Of a stretch of DNA of 64,000 nucleotides, positions 34,295-43,717 are shown piece after piece. Origin of the DNA: Nocardioides bizhenqiangii (GTDB taxonomy: Bacteria > Actinomycetota > Actinomycetes > Propionibacteriales > Nocardioidaceae). Position numbers and translations under genes: made by a program. Under the pieces are notes generated by a model that saw only the letters and a program-made list of their open reading frames with translations, was not told where the DNA came from and did no database searches. The stretch's first letter is position 1. Each line of letters starts with the position of its first letter. Location of the stretch: the NCBI RefSeq assembly GCF_034661235.1, contig NZ_CP141059.1, positions 620,001 through 684,000 of the forward strand, given 5' to 3'.

Positions 34295-35071
34295 ATGGAA
34301 CTCACCGGATCATCCGCCATCGTCACGGGGGGCGCGTCGGGCATCGGCGCCGCCTGCGCCCGTCAGCTCGCCGCACGCGGAGCGACCGTGGTCGTCGCCG
34401 ACCTGCAGGCCGACAAGGGCGAGGCCCTCGCCGAGGAGATCAAGGGCGTCTTCGCCCAGGTCGACGTCACCAGCACCGAGCAGATCGCGGCGTCGGTCAA
34501 GGCCGCTGCCGAGATCGCCCCGCTGCGCGCACTGGTCAACTCGGCCGGCATCGGCTGGGCCCAGCGCACCATCGGCCGCGACGGCACCGTCGAGTCCGCG
34601 CACTCGCTCGAGGCCTTCCAGAAGGTGATCGCGATCAACCTGGTCGGCACCTTCGACATGGTGCGCCAGGCCGCGACCGCGATGAGCACCAACGAGCCCG
34701 ACGCCGACGGCTGCCGCGGCGCGATCGTCAACCTGGCGAGCGTGGCCGCGTTCGACGGCCAGATCGGCCAGGCGTCGTACTCCGCCTCGAAGGGTGGTGT
34801 CGTCGGCATGACACTTCCGGTCGCCCGTGACCTGGCCGCATCCGGCATCCGGCTCAACACCGTTGCTCCCGGGCTCATCGACACCCCGATCTACGGCGAG
34901 GGCGAGGCGTCGGAGGCGTTCAAGGCCAAGCTCGGCGAGAGCGTGCTCTTCCCGAAGCGCCTCGGCGTCCCGGACGAGCTCGCGTCGATGGTGATGGAGT
35001 GCCTCACCAACTCCTACATGAACGGCGAGGTCGTCCGCGTCGACGGCGGCATCCGGATGCCACCGAAGTAA
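34295..35071 (+). CDS. Short-chain dehydrogenase/reductase (HSD17B10-like 3-hydroxyacyl-CoA dehydrogenase type)
   Basis: A 258-residue SDR with cofactor loop TGGASGIG at residues 11-18, NSAGIG, the catalytic Ser in NLASVAAF and YSASK (Tyr-x3-Lys). VADLQAD after the second strand predicts NAD rather than NADP. The lid region GLIDTPIYGEGEASEAFKAKLGESVLFPKRLG resembles type II 3-hydroxyacyl-CoA dehydrogenases of fatty-acid or branched-chain catabolism. It is probably monocistronic. Confidence 0.85.
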   Translation: MELTGSSAIVTGGASGIGAACARQLAARGATVVVADLQADKGEALAEEIKGVFAQVDVTSTEQIAASVKAAAEIAPLRALVNSAGIGWAQRTIGRDGTVESAHSLEAFQKVIAINLVGTFDMVRQAATAMSTNEPDADGCRGAIVNLASVAAFDGQIGQASYSASKGGVVGMTLPVARDLAASGIRLNTVAPGLIDTPIYGEGEASEAFKAKLGESVLFPKRLGVPDELASMVMECLTNSYMNGEVVRVDGGIRMPPK

Positions 35072-35123
35072 ACCCGGAGGTTTCCCGGCGCGGGGGACCA
35101 AACAGGGCGACCATGGGCGCAAG

Positions 35124-37373
35124 ATGTCGCGCGCAGGACGGTTTCTCGTGGTCACCGCGGCCTGGGCGATCCCGCTCGCCTGGATCGTGGTCGCGTTGCT
35201 GTCCGGACCCTCCGACGGCACGGCCGTGTCGGTGAGCGCCACCGACGAGGACCAGCGCTCGGGCTCGGGCGTCAAGGTGCTCCGTGCGTACGGCGACACG
35301 CCCCTGGCCGAGGGCGACACCGTCCTGGGGATCGGGGGACGCGCTGTCGACGACTGGCTGTCGGCGGGCGGCTCCGGCAACTGGGCGTCAGGCGAGACCG
35401 TGAGCTACGAGATCCGGCGCCCGGCAGCCGAGATCGACCACATCATCGATGTCGAGGTGACGCTCACCCGGTACCCGATCGCTGATGCGGTCGGAGCGAA
35501 CCTGTCCACGATCTCGCTCGCACCGATGCTGCTCGCGTTCGCCTCGTTCGCCTTCTGGCGCCGACCCGGGTCGATCGCCGCGTGTGCGTTCCTTGCCGCC
35601 GCGGCCCTGTTGCCGGCCGGGTTGACGTCGTGGCCCCTCGGCCCGGGTGCCATCGACCTCGCCGGCTCTCGCGGGACCTGGCCGCGGATGGTCGGCGAGG
35701 GGGCCTTCGCGCTGGGGTGCGGAGCGTTGCTGCTGGCGGCGCTCGCACTCGGCCCCCCGGCGGAATGGTTCCGGCGCCGGCCGTGGGTGGTCCCGGCCGT
35801 GGTCGCGGTGCCGTTCGGCGGGTACCTCGCCTGGGTGCTGGCCGTCGCGAACCGACATGACGCGCAACCCGATCGCCTGCCCGTGCTCATCTCGGCCGCG
35901 GTCCCGGCGTTGGTGGTCGTCCTCGTGCTGACCTACGTCCGCGCGGAGCGACTCGAGGAGCGGCTCGCCCTCAGGCTGCTGCTCCTTGCCGTGGTCGGCG
36001 GGGTCGCAGTCCGCATCCTCCTCGTCGACGTGCCCTCCCGCCTCGGTGACTCGGCACTCGTGCCGTGGGAGATCCTCGGCCCTCCACTGGTGGCGGCGGT
36101 GCTGGCCAGCGGAGTCGTCGCGGTGCTGCACTACCGGCTCGAGGAGGTCGAGCCGACGGTACGGCGGGCGCTCGTCCAGGCCTTGCTCGCGACGCTGGTC
36201 GGCAGCGTGTTCGTGGCGCTCGTCGGCGCGGTGAACCTCGCCTCGGACACGTCCTTCGAGGCGATGGTCGCCGGCGGAGTCCTCGCCCTGTTGATGCTGC
36301 CCGTCGCCGTGGCGCTGCGGCAGACGGTCCGGCGACTTGTCTACGGCGACCGGGCGTTCCCGGGCCGCGTGGTGTCGGAGCTGCGGCGGCTCGACCCGCT
36401 GACCGTGCCGGCGGAGGCGCTCGAGGAGATGCTCCGGCTCCTCGCCCGGCGTCTTCAGCTCGCCTATGCGTCGATCGAGGTCTTCGGCGAGAGCGGGCTC
36501 GACCCGATCGAGGCATCGATCGGCGAGAAACGGGGGCGGACGACGGACATCGACCTGGTTGCGGGCGGCGCCACGCTGGGCCGGATGCAGCTCCAGGTCG
36601 CCGCCGGCCGTGACCCCTTCGGGCCGGGCGACCGCCGACTCCTGGCGGACGTGGGTAACCAGGTGGGCGCCCTGGTCCAGGCGGTGTCGATCAACCGGGA
36701 GCTCCAGCGCTCGCGGCAGCGCATCGTGAGCGCGCGGGAGGAGGAGCGTCGCCGGGTGCGACGCGACCTCCACGACGGCCTCGGGCCTTCCCTGGCGACG
36801 CTCGCGATGGGCATCGACGCCGCCCGCGACCTGGTCGCCGACGATCCCGCGAAGGCTGCGGCTCTGCTCGGCCAGCTGTCGGACCAGACCCGCGCGGAGA
36901 TCACGGAGGTGCGCCGGCTCGTCGACGGCCTGCGACCCCCTGCGCTCGACCAGCTCGGGCTGGTCACGGCGCTCCGGCAGCGCGCCGACCAGCACAACCT
37001 GACGGCCGGCTCGACGCCGCGGGGCGGGCTCACCTGGTCGGTCGAGGCCGACGACGACGTCGAGCCACTGCCCGCGGCGGTCGAGGTGGCGGCCTACCGG
37101 ATCGTGATCGAGGCGGTCGCCAACGCCGTCCGGCACAGCTCGGCGGGGAGCTGCGTCGTGACCCTCCACCGGGACGACGACGCGCTCCGGATCGAGGTGC
37201 GGGACACCGGCGTCGGCATCCCGTCGGATCCCGTGCCAGGCGTCGGCCTCGGCTCGATGCGGGAGCGCGCCGAGGAGCTCGGCGGCACCTGCACGTTCTC
37301 GCCAGGTCCCGACGGCACGGTCGTCACCGTGCGGCTCCCTCTGGAGCCGCCGTCACACGGAAGCACGAGGTAG
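35124..37373 (+). CDS. Sensor histidine kinase (NarL-type partner) with PDZ-like external segment
   Basis: A 749-residue membrane kinase. Helix 1 is at residues 8-27, followed by an external PDZ-like segment at about 45-118 (YGDTPLAEGDTVLGIGGRAVDDWL). Further membrane helices lie between about 128 and 400, then a GAF-like linker (about 425-520). HisKA_3 has His550 in RRDLHDGLGPSLA, and the HATPase part has NAVRHSSAG, DTGVGI and GLGSMRERAEEL. The response regulator follows two bases after its stop. Confidence 0.9.
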   Translation: MSRAGRFLVVTAAWAIPLAWIVVALLSGPSDGTAVSVSATDEDQRSGSGVKVLRAYGDTPLAEGDTVLGIGGRAVDDWLSAGGSGNWASGETVSYEIRRPAAEIDHIIDVEVTLTRYPIADAVGANLSTISLAPMLLAFASFAFWRRPGSIAACAFLAAAALLPAGLTSWPLGPGAIDLAGSRGTWPRMVGEGAFALGCGALLLAALALGPPAEWFRRRPWVVPAVVAVPFGGYLAWVLAVANRHDAQPDRLPVLISAAVPALVVVLVLTYVRAERLEERLALRLLLLAVVGGVAVRILLVDVPSRLGDSALVPWEILGPPLVAAVLASGVVAVLHYRLEEVEPTVRRALVQALLATLVGSVFVALVGAVNLASDTSFEAMVAGGVLALLMLPVAVALRQTVRRLVYGDRAFPGRVVSELRRLDPLTVPAEALEEMLRLLARRLQLAYASIEVFGESGLDPIEASIGEKRGRTTDIDLVAGGATLGRMQLQVAAGRDPFGPGDRRLLADVGNQVGALVQAVSINRELQRSRQRIVSAREEERRRVRRDLHDGLGPSLATLAMGIDAARDLVADDPAKAAALLGQLSDQTRAEITEVRRLVDGLRPPALDQLGLVTALRQRADQHNLTAGSTPRGGLTWSVEADDDVEPLPAAVEVAAYRIVIEAVANAVRHSSAGSCVVTLHRDDDALRIEVRDTGVGIPSDPVPGVGLGSMRERAEELGGTCTFSPGPDGTVVTVRLPLEPPSHGSTR

Positions 37374-37375
37374 CC

Positions 37376-38020
37376 ATGGAACGGGTGCGCGTCATGGTGG
37401 TCGACGACCACGACAACTTCCGGCGGGGCCTGGAGGCGATGCTCTCCTCCGCCGACGGGTTCGAGCTCGTCGGCACAGCCGCGGACGGGCGTACGGCGGT
37501 CGAGCTGGCGCTCGAGCAGCAGCCCGACGTCATCCTGATGGACCTCCACATGCCGCGGCTCAACGGGGTCGAGGCAACGGCCCGGATCGTGCAGTCGTCA
37601 CCACACATCGGCGTCCTGGTGCTGACGATGATGGAGGACGGGGACTCGGTCTTCGCGGCAGTCCGGGCCGGGGCACGGGGCTACCTGCTCAAGGGAGCCA
37701 GGCGCATCGAGATCCTCCGTTCGATCGAGGCGGTCTGCGACGGCGAGGTGATCTTCGGGCCCGGCATCGCGGACCGGATGATGACGTACTTCCGCGGGGT
37801 CCGGATCAAGCCCACGACGCAGGCCTTCCCGCAGCTCACCGAGCGGGAGCGGGTCATCCTCGGCCGGATCGCCGAGGGCCTGGAGAACGCTGAGATCGCC
37901 CGTGAGCTCGGGTTGTCGGTCAAGACGGTCCGCAACCACGCCAGCAACATCTTCGCCAAGCTGCAGGTCGCACATCGGGCGCAGGCGATCATCCTCGCCC
38001 GCGAGGCCGGCCTCGAGTGA
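37376..38020 (+). CDS. LuxR/NarL-family response regulator
   Basis: A 214-residue regulator. In the receiver domain the phosphoacceptor is Asp56 (ILMDLHMP), the acidic pair D10-D11 is present, and the switch Lys is in LLKGA. The LuxR HTH is at about 149-210 (LTERERVILGRIAEGLENAEIA, SVKTVRNHASNIFAKL). It is co-transcribed with the kinase immediately upstream. Targets cannot be read from the sequence. Confidence 0.93.
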   Translation: MERVRVMVVDDHDNFRRGLEAMLSSADGFELVGTAADGRTAVELALEQQPDVILMDLHMPRLNGVEATARIVQSSPHIGVLVLTMMEDGDSVFAAVRAGARGYLLKGARRIEILRSIEAVCDGEVIFGPGIADRMMTYFRGVRIKPTTQAFPQLTERERVILGRIAEGLENAEIARELGLSVKTVRNHASNIFAKLQVAHRAQAIILAREAGLE

Positions 38021-38028
38021 CGGACCCG

Positions 38029-38895
38029 CTAGCAGCCGCGGTCGACGCGGGCGTCGTTGCGGACGTCGTCGCCGATGCGTTGAGCCGCTGCCTCGTCCGG
38101 GATCAGCACCTGCGCGCCGCCCGACGTGATGTCGTCGGTGCCGGTGAGGACGCACGTGGTGACCCGGTCGGGGCGGATCTGCGTCACGGCCTGGGCGAGC
38201 CGGTAGAGGTCGGTCGGGGCGAGATTGGTGTCCAGACCCTGAAGGGCCGCCAGCGCGCCGCCCTCGATGAACCCTTCCTCGTCCTCGCGGGCCAGGAGCC
38301 GGCGCAGGATCCCCATCATGATGTCCTGCTGATGGGCGGAGCGGGCGAAGTCGTCGCCGGTGACGTCGCGGGTGCGGGCGTAGGCAAGCGCTTCGGCGCC
38401 GTCGAAGTCGTTGGGTCCCCGTCGTACGCCGAGGTCGGGAACCGGCTCGTCGGCCTCGACGGTGACGCCGTCGACGGTGTCCACCAGGTCGCGGAAGCCG
38501 TCGAACCCGGCGATCACGAGGTAGTGCGGCGTGATGCCCACCAGCCCGGCCACCAGGTCCAGGACCAGCCCCTCGCCGCCTACTTTCAGCGCGGCGTTGA
38601 TTCGGTCGGACCCGTCCGGGAACTCCATCCAGAAGTCGCGGGGGATGCCGATGCCGGCCGCCCGGCGGGACGGGATGTTCAGCCCGACGAGGTGGATGGC
38701 GTCGGTGTTGCCCTCCTCGTCCGAGCCGAGCACCAGGATCCAGACGACGTCGTCGGCGAAGTCGACGGTCCGGGCGGTCTCGACCTCGGTGAGGCTGATC
38801 CGGGTCGGATGCACTGCCGAGTCCGGCACGACCAGGCCACCGATGGCGAGCACCGCCGCGAGTGACACCAGTCGGGTCAGGGCGCGACCGCTCAT
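38029..38895 (-). CDS. LytR-CpsA-Psr (LCP) family protein
   Basis: A 288-residue, membrane-anchored protein with an uncleaved N-terminal helix at residues 5-25. LCP marks are ILVLGSDEEGNTDAIHLVGLN, the Arg/Asp-rich IGIPRDFWMEFPDGSDRINAAL and FDGAEALAYARTRDV. LCP enzymes attach polymers to peptidoglycan from lipid carriers. It is shorter than most because the region after the core is reduced. Its ATG overlaps the preceding lipoprotein stop by one base; a GTG one codon earlier is possible. Confidence 0.83.
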   Translation of the reverse strand: MSGRALTRLVSLAAVLAIGGLVVPDSAVHPTRISLTEVETARTVDFADDVVWILVLGSDEEGNTDAIHLVGLNIPSRRAAGIGIPRDFWMEFPDGSDRINAALKVGGEGLVLDLVAGLVGITPHYLVIAGFDGFRDLVDTVDGVTVEADEPVPDLGVRRGPNDFDGAEALAYARTRDVTGDDFARSAHQQDIMMGILRRLLAREDEEGFIEGGALAALQGLDTNLAPTDLYRLAQAVTQIRPDRVTTCVLTGTDDITSGGAQVLIPDEAAAQRIGDDVRNDARVDRGC

Positions 38896-39515
38896 CACGA
38901 GACCGCTCCCTCGACGGTCCCGCCGTCGTCGAGCGCGACGTCGTACCCGAAGACCGACCAGGCACCCCGCTCGCGGACCAGCATCAGCCGACCCTGGAGC
39001 GTGGCCGTCGACGTCGTGCCGTCCTGGGTCACTTCGAACCGGAAGTCGACGGCGGCCGTGGCTGCCACGACCCCCTCCGGCGGCGCGAACAGGGACAGCC
39101 GGGCGCTGAGGGATGAGGCCCGCACCGAGGAGGCGTCGTCGAACCCGGTGCCGGTGAGGACCTCGATGTGGGTCGTCGCGGAGCGGGCCGCTCGCGGTGT
39201 GAAGTCCTCGAAGGACCCGATGAAGTCCTGCCGCGGATAGTCACCGAGGAAGGCGCCCGAGACGTAGCGGGACAGCACGTCACCGACCTCGGTCTCGACC
39301 TCGATCCGGGCGTCGCCGTCGAGGTCGTCGGCGCCGTAGGCCAGCTCGAGGTGGAGGGCGACCTCGTCGTCCGTCGGGGTGCTGTCCTCGGGGTCGTCCC
39401 CCGAGCAGGACGAGAGCGCCAGCAGGCATGCGGCCGACGCCACGGCGACGCGGGTCAGCATCCCGGCGGAGCCGGTGCCGCGGTTGCTTCCCGGCGTGCG
39501 GGCCATGGCAGCCAT
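38895..39515 (-). CDS. Hypothetical lipoprotein upstream of the LCP gene
   Basis: A 206-residue protein with a lipoprotein signal (core AVASAACLLALSSC; Cys near residue 37) and a low-complexity Asp/Thr linker. The mixed alpha/beta domain ends GRLMLVRERGAWSVFGYDVALDDGG, reminiscent of NTF2-like or DUF4878 proteins. I do not recognise a named family. ATG 39515 is chosen; ATG 39506 is an alternative. It is co-transcribed with the LCP gene, so a cell-envelope role is likely. Confidence 0.65.
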   Translation of the reverse strand: MAAMARTPGSNRGTGSAGMLTRVAVASAACLLALSSCSGDDPEDSTPTDDEVALHLELAYGADDLDGDARIEVETEVGDVLSRYVSGAFLGDYPRQDFIGSFEDFTPRAARSATTHIEVLTGTGFDDASSVRASSLSARLSLFAPPEGVVAATAAVDFRFEVTQDGTTSTATLQGRLMLVRERGAWSVFGYDVALDDGGTVEGAVS

Positions 39516-39541
39516 GATGACGCATGCTCCCAGGCCCGGGA

Positions 39542-41116
39542 TCAACTCGCCGACACTGTGTTGTAGGTCGGCAGGTCGAACTCGTCGAGATTGTCGTGGG
39601 CCGGGTGCCGGAGGCCGACCGGGCCCACGGCGTACCCCCGCAGCAGGTTCTCGGTCACGGTGCCCACGAAGCTCCTCGCCCGGTCGCCGAGCGGGTCCTC
39701 GCAGGAGTCGATGAGGGCGCAGCCCCACCGCAGCGTGCCCGCCGCGAAGACGCCGGCGCCGGACGGAGTGGTGTAGTAGACGGACTGGCTCGACGTGATG
39801 ACGCCACGGCAGTCGTACGTCGTGTGGCTGAGCACCTGCATCGGGCGCGGCGTGAGCCGGTCCGGATACACCCGGTCGGCCTCGAGCCCGACGAGCTCCT
39901 CGATCCGGTCGCCGCGCTCCATGCCGGTCCCGCGGAACGCCCACCAGCCCGGCGTGACCACGACGTAGTCCTCCTCGACGGGGTAGCACTCGTACTGCAT
40001 GCCGACCAGGTCGTGCTCGGGACGAGCGACCGGCGGATCGCGGAACCGCGACGTGGCGTTGGCGGGATCCCGGTCCCGCAGCGGATCGAGGTAGGCGTCG
40101 CTCCGGTAGCCGACGACGGTCCGGTTCGCTCCCGACGGACCTGACGAGAGCCGGATCCTCCAGTACATCGTGTTGGCACCGAGGAACGCGAGGTTGGTGC
40201 CGGCGTCGCGAGCCTGCATGACGGTCCGGCGCATCCCGGTCGTCCAGTACTCGTCGTGGCCCATCGAGACGTACCCGCGGGCACCCGCCAGGACGGCCGG
40301 ACGGGCATCGAGGTCGATGTTCGCGAAGTACGAGAGCGGGATCCCGAGGCTCTCGGCGCGCACCACGATCGGCAGGGCCGCAGAGCGGTAGTCGTTGGCG
40401 CCCGGCGCGCCGTTGTAGGGCCGGTCGAAGCTGACGGCCCAGCTCCGCGCGCCGCCGTCGGGACCCTCGTACAGGCTGTAGCCGCCCCACTTGTTGTACG
40501 CCTGCCAGGTGGTCACCGGTGCCACCAGCGCAACAGTCCCCTCGGCGGATCGCGAGGACACGACGTAAGGCACCTGCGTCTCGGACCCGGTGCCGGTGCG
40601 GAGCTTGAGCACGTAGTAGCCCTCCGGCCAGCCGGTCGTGTCGAGGACCAGGCTGCGGCGCCAGGGGGCGACCACGGTCCGGGTGGCCGCCGGAAAGAGG
40701 ACCGCCTCCGCCTGCCGCTGGCCCTGCTGACGCCTCGATCGCCAGACGAGGTGTCCCCAGCCGTGCCGGTAGGCGCCGATGCGGTACGCCGACACCCGCC
40801 AGGTGTCCGCGGACGTCGAGACCTTGAGACCGACCCGGGTCCCCGCGGGCGCGCTGGCGCGCGTCGCGTACGCCTCGATCCGGCCGTCGAACGCACCGGG
40901 ACCCAGTCGCCAGTCGTCACTACCGACGAAGTCCTCGGCCGATTCGTCGTCCGGAGCGTCGGCATCCACGACCGGTCGTTCTCCGTCAGGTCCGGCCGCC
41001 CGCTCCGCGCGCTCCGCCTGCTCCGCCCGCTCCGTCGGACCCGCGGACGACCCGGATCCGCAGCCGGAGACCAGGAGAGCTGCCGCAACGCCCGCCGCCA
41101 CCATCGACGTCCTCAT
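39542..41116 (-). CDS. Lipoprotein with N,N-dimethylformamidase large-subunit-like domain
   Basis: A 524-residue exported protein with lipobox VSGC at about residues 16-19 and a low-complexity Ala/Glu/Arg region. A beta-rich domain follows (about 75-170; YRIGAYRHGWGHLVW), then the dimethylformamidase-type core (VTTWQAYNKWGGYSLYEGPD; SFDRPYN; SYFANIDLD; GHDEYWTTGMRRTV; LAFLGANTMYWRIRL). Related domains hydrolyse amides, but many secreted actinobacterial members have no known substrate. ATG 41116 has an AGGAGG site at 41126-41131. It is divergent from the PhoD gene. Confidence 0.8.
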   Translation of the reverse strand: MRTSMVAAGVAAALLVSGCGSGSSAGPTERAEQAERAERAAGPDGERPVVDADAPDDESAEDFVGSDDWRLGPGAFDGRIEAYATRASAPAGTRVGLKVSTSADTWRVSAYRIGAYRHGWGHLVWRSRRQQGQRQAEAVLFPAATRTVVAPWRRSLVLDTTGWPEGYYVLKLRTGTGSETQVPYVVSSRSAEGTVALVAPVTTWQAYNKWGGYSLYEGPDGGARSWAVSFDRPYNGAPGANDYRSAALPIVVRAESLGIPLSYFANIDLDARPAVLAGARGYVSMGHDEYWTTGMRRTVMQARDAGTNLAFLGANTMYWRIRLSSGPSGANRTVVGYRSDAYLDPLRDRDPANATSRFRDPPVARPEHDLVGMQYECYPVEEDYVVVTPGWWAFRGTGMERGDRIEELVGLEADRVYPDRLTPRPMQVLSHTTYDCRGVITSSQSVYYTTPSGAGVFAAGTLRWGCALIDSCEDPLGDRARSFVGTVTENLLRGYAVGPVGLRHPAHDNLDEFDLPTYNTVSAS

Positions 41117-41338
41117 CAGGACCACCTCCTCGCGGTGGCTGGTCCACCGCTGAGGTGACGCTGCGCCGCGGGCGTGTCCCGCGAGATGAGCCCGCAGTCC
41201 CGGTCGTCCCGGGAGGATCGGTCAGCGGCGTCCCGGGTCCGGGACCGAAGCGCCAAGAGTTGCCCGGCCGGTCATCCGGCTTTCCGCCGCCGCATCCCAC
41301 CCGGTCGCTCGCCGCCGATTTCGTCGGGGCACGTGGGA

Positions 41339-42958
41339 ATGCTCTGGGACCACCAGTCCACTCTCGGCGAACTGCGGGTCGGGCGACGGGCGACCGTCGC
41401 GAGCGGCCTCGGTGTGACCGCGGTCCCCCTGCTCGGGCTGATGGGCCGGGGTCCGTCGCTGGTCAGCCGCCGTCGCGACCTGACCTCCGGCGCCCGGAGC
41501 GGCGAGGTCACCACGAGCTCCGCCGTGCTGTGGTCGCGCGCGGCCGAGCCGGGCCGGATGATGGTCCGGCTCGGCAGCGGCGCGCGGCGCCGTACGATCC
41601 GCGGGCCGTGGACCGACGGCCGCACCGACCTCACCGCGCGGATCCACCTGACCGACCTCGCGCCGGGCCGCGAGTACGACGCCACGGTGTGGTTCGAGGA
41701 CCACGACGGCTCGAGGAGCGTGCCGCACCCGCTGACGTTCCGCACCGCGCCGATCCACGCCGCCGCGCAGTCGATCGCCTGGGCGGGCGACATGAACGGC
41801 CAGGGCTGGGGCATCGACCGGGCGCGCGGCGGCATGACCACGTTCCGCCGGATGCTCGACGTCCGGCCCGACCTCTTCGTCCACGTCGGCGACACGATCT
41901 ACGCCGACGAGCCGATGGTGGAGTCGGTGGAGGTCGAGGACGGCTCGACCTGGCGCAACGAGCTGACCGCCGAGGTGATGGTGGTGGCGCAGACGCTGGC
42001 GGAGTTCCGCGGCCGGCACCGCTACCCGCTGCGCGACGACAACGTGCGCGACTTCTACGCGGCCGTGCCGTCGGCGGTGCAGTGGGACGACCACGAGACC
42101 TGCAACAACTGGTGGCCGGGGGAGATCATCGACGACGAGAGGTACGACGAACGCCGCGCCGACGTCCTCGCGACCCGCGGGCGGCGGGCCTGGCAGGAGT
42201 ACCAGCCCGTCCCGGTGCGGCGCCTGGTCCCGCGCGACGGCGACGGGTTCGTGCCGACCCGGATCTACCGGAGGATCCCGCGCGGGCAGCACCTCGACCT
42301 GTTCCTGCTCGACACGCGCAGCTTCCGCGGACCGAACCCGGACGTCGACCCGGCCGTCGTGCGTCGCCGGCTCCAGGTCGGCCTGCTGGGGACCGAGCAG
42401 GAGGACTGGCTGATCCGGGAGCTCCGCGCGTCGACCGCGACCTGGAAGATCATCTCGGTCGACCAGCCGCTGTCCGCGCCGCCGTCGCGGACCTACGACC
42501 TCGACGGCGTCTCCAACGGCGACGACGGCCGGCCGCTGGGACGCGAGCACGAGATCGGGCGGGTGCTCTCGGCGATCAAGCGCCATGGGATCAAGAACGT
42601 CGTCTGGATCACCGCCGACGTGCACTACACCGCCGCTCACCACTACGCGCCGGAGCGAGCGACGTTCACCGACTTCGAGCCGTTCTGGGAGTTCATCTCC
42701 GGTCCGCTGCAGTGCTCGCCGTTCACGTTCCGCAGCGACGAGATCGACCGCACCTTCGGCCCGGAGACGGTCTTCGCCCACGGCAAGGTGGAGGACCTGG
42801 ACGTGATGATCGCGCCCCGGCCCGACAACCAGCACTTCGGCGCCCTCGACCTCGCGGCGAGCGGCGATCTCACCGTCCGGCTGCACGACGGGACGGGAGC
42901 GGTGCTGTGGCAGACCACGTTGGAGCCCGAGCCCGGGTCCCGGCAATCGTCGGTCTGA
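41339..42958 (+). CDS. PhoD-like alkaline phosphatase/phosphodiesterase
   Basis: A 539-residue metallophosphatase with an N-terminal RR-containing hydrophobic segment (VGRRATVASGLGVTAVPLLG), compatible with Tat export. A fibronectin-like N-domain is at about 45-145. The catalytic domain shows WAGDMNG, HVGDTIYADEP, WDDHETCNNW, DTRSFRGPN and the metal-binding WITADVHYTAAHHY. PhoD enzymes release phosphate from mono- or diesters using Ca/Fe. ATG 41339 is chosen over GTG 41333. The 222-base divergent region with the previous gene holds both promoters; no clear motif was identified. Confidence 0.85.
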   Translation: MLWDHQSTLGELRVGRRATVASGLGVTAVPLLGLMGRGPSLVSRRRDLTSGARSGEVTTSSAVLWSRAAEPGRMMVRLGSGARRRTIRGPWTDGRTDLTARIHLTDLAPGREYDATVWFEDHDGSRSVPHPLTFRTAPIHAAAQSIAWAGDMNGQGWGIDRARGGMTTFRRMLDVRPDLFVHVGDTIYADEPMVESVEVEDGSTWRNELTAEVMVVAQTLAEFRGRHRYPLRDDNVRDFYAAVPSAVQWDDHETCNNWWPGEIIDDERYDERRADVLATRGRRAWQEYQPVPVRRLVPRDGDGFVPTRIYRRIPRGQHLDLFLLDTRSFRGPNPDVDPAVVRRRLQVGLLGTEQEDWLIRELRASTATWKIISVDQPLSAPPSRTYDLDGVSNGDDGRPLGREHEIGRVLSAIKRHGIKNVVWITADVHYTAAHHYAPERATFTDFEPFWEFISGPLQCSPFTFRSDEIDRTFGPETVFAHGKVEDLDVMIAPRPDNQHFGALDLAASGDLTVRLHDGTGAVLWQTTLEPEPGSRQSSV

Positions 42959-42972
42959 GGCACACTGCTCCG

Positions 42973-43710
42973 GTGCACCCGGGAGTCGTCGCCGTCACCG
43001 GAGCGACCGGTCGGGTCGGCGGCCGCGCCGTCTCACGCCTCGCCGCGGCCGGCGTGCCGGTGGTCGCACTCGCCCGGGATCCGTCCCAGGTCGCGGGCGG
43101 CGTCGCGTGCCGGCTGTTCGACTACGACGACCCGGACTCGATGAGGATCGCGTTGGCGGAGGTCGCGGCCCTGGTCTTCGTGTCGAGCGACGGTGAGGCG
43201 GACGTCGTGCTCCGGCAGCACCTGGCGGTCGTCACCGCGGCCGCCGACGCCGGCGTACGACGGGTCGCCTACCTGAGCAGCATCGACGCCGATCCCGGCT
43301 CGCCGTTCTGCTACGGCCGCACCAACGGGGCGACCGAGCGGGCGCTCCTCGCCGCGATCGAGGACGTCCGGGTCGTGCGGGCTGGGCTGTTCATCGACTT
43401 CGTCCACGCGCTGATGGGCGACGGTGCGGTCCGGCTCCCGGACGCCGGCCGGTTCGCCACGGTGACCCGCGACGAAGCGGCCGACGCGCTGGCCGACGCC
43501 GTGCTCGAGGACGGTCCGACGATCCGGACCGCCGCCGCGCCGGGCGACCGCAGCTTCGCGGAGATCGCCGCCGAGCTCGACCGGGAGTTCGTCGCCGTCA
43601 CCCTCGACGACTACCGCACCGCATTGATCGCCTCCGGGGAGGACCCGTGGTGGTGCTACGCCTACACCTCGATGATGCAGTCGATCGCGGAGGGCCGCTG
43701 CGTGCCGTGA
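42973..43710 (+). CDS. NmrA-like NAD(P)-binding Rossmann protein
   Basis: A 245-residue atypical SDR. VTGATGRVGGRAVSRL at residues 8-23 is the nucleotide loop GATGRVG, followed by LVFVSSDGE, VAYLSSIDADPGSPFCYGRTNGATERAL and a C-terminal TLDDYRTAL segment. The catalytic Tyr/Lys of classical SDRs is not evident, as in NmrA/HSCARG redox-sensing proteins or quinone reductases. It starts with GTG 14 bases after the PhoD gene. Confidence 0.8.
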   Translation: MHPGVVAVTGATGRVGGRAVSRLAAAGVPVVALARDPSQVAGGVACRLFDYDDPDSMRIALAEVAALVFVSSDGEADVVLRQHLAVVTAAADAGVRRVAYLSSIDADPGSPFCYGRTNGATERALLAAIEDVRVVRAGLFIDFVHALMGDGAVRLPDAGRFATVTRDEAADALADAVLEDGPTIRTAAAPGDRSFAEIAAELDREFVAVTLDDYRTALIASGEDPWWCYAYTSMMQSIAEGRCVP

Positions 43711-43717
43711 CGAGCGC

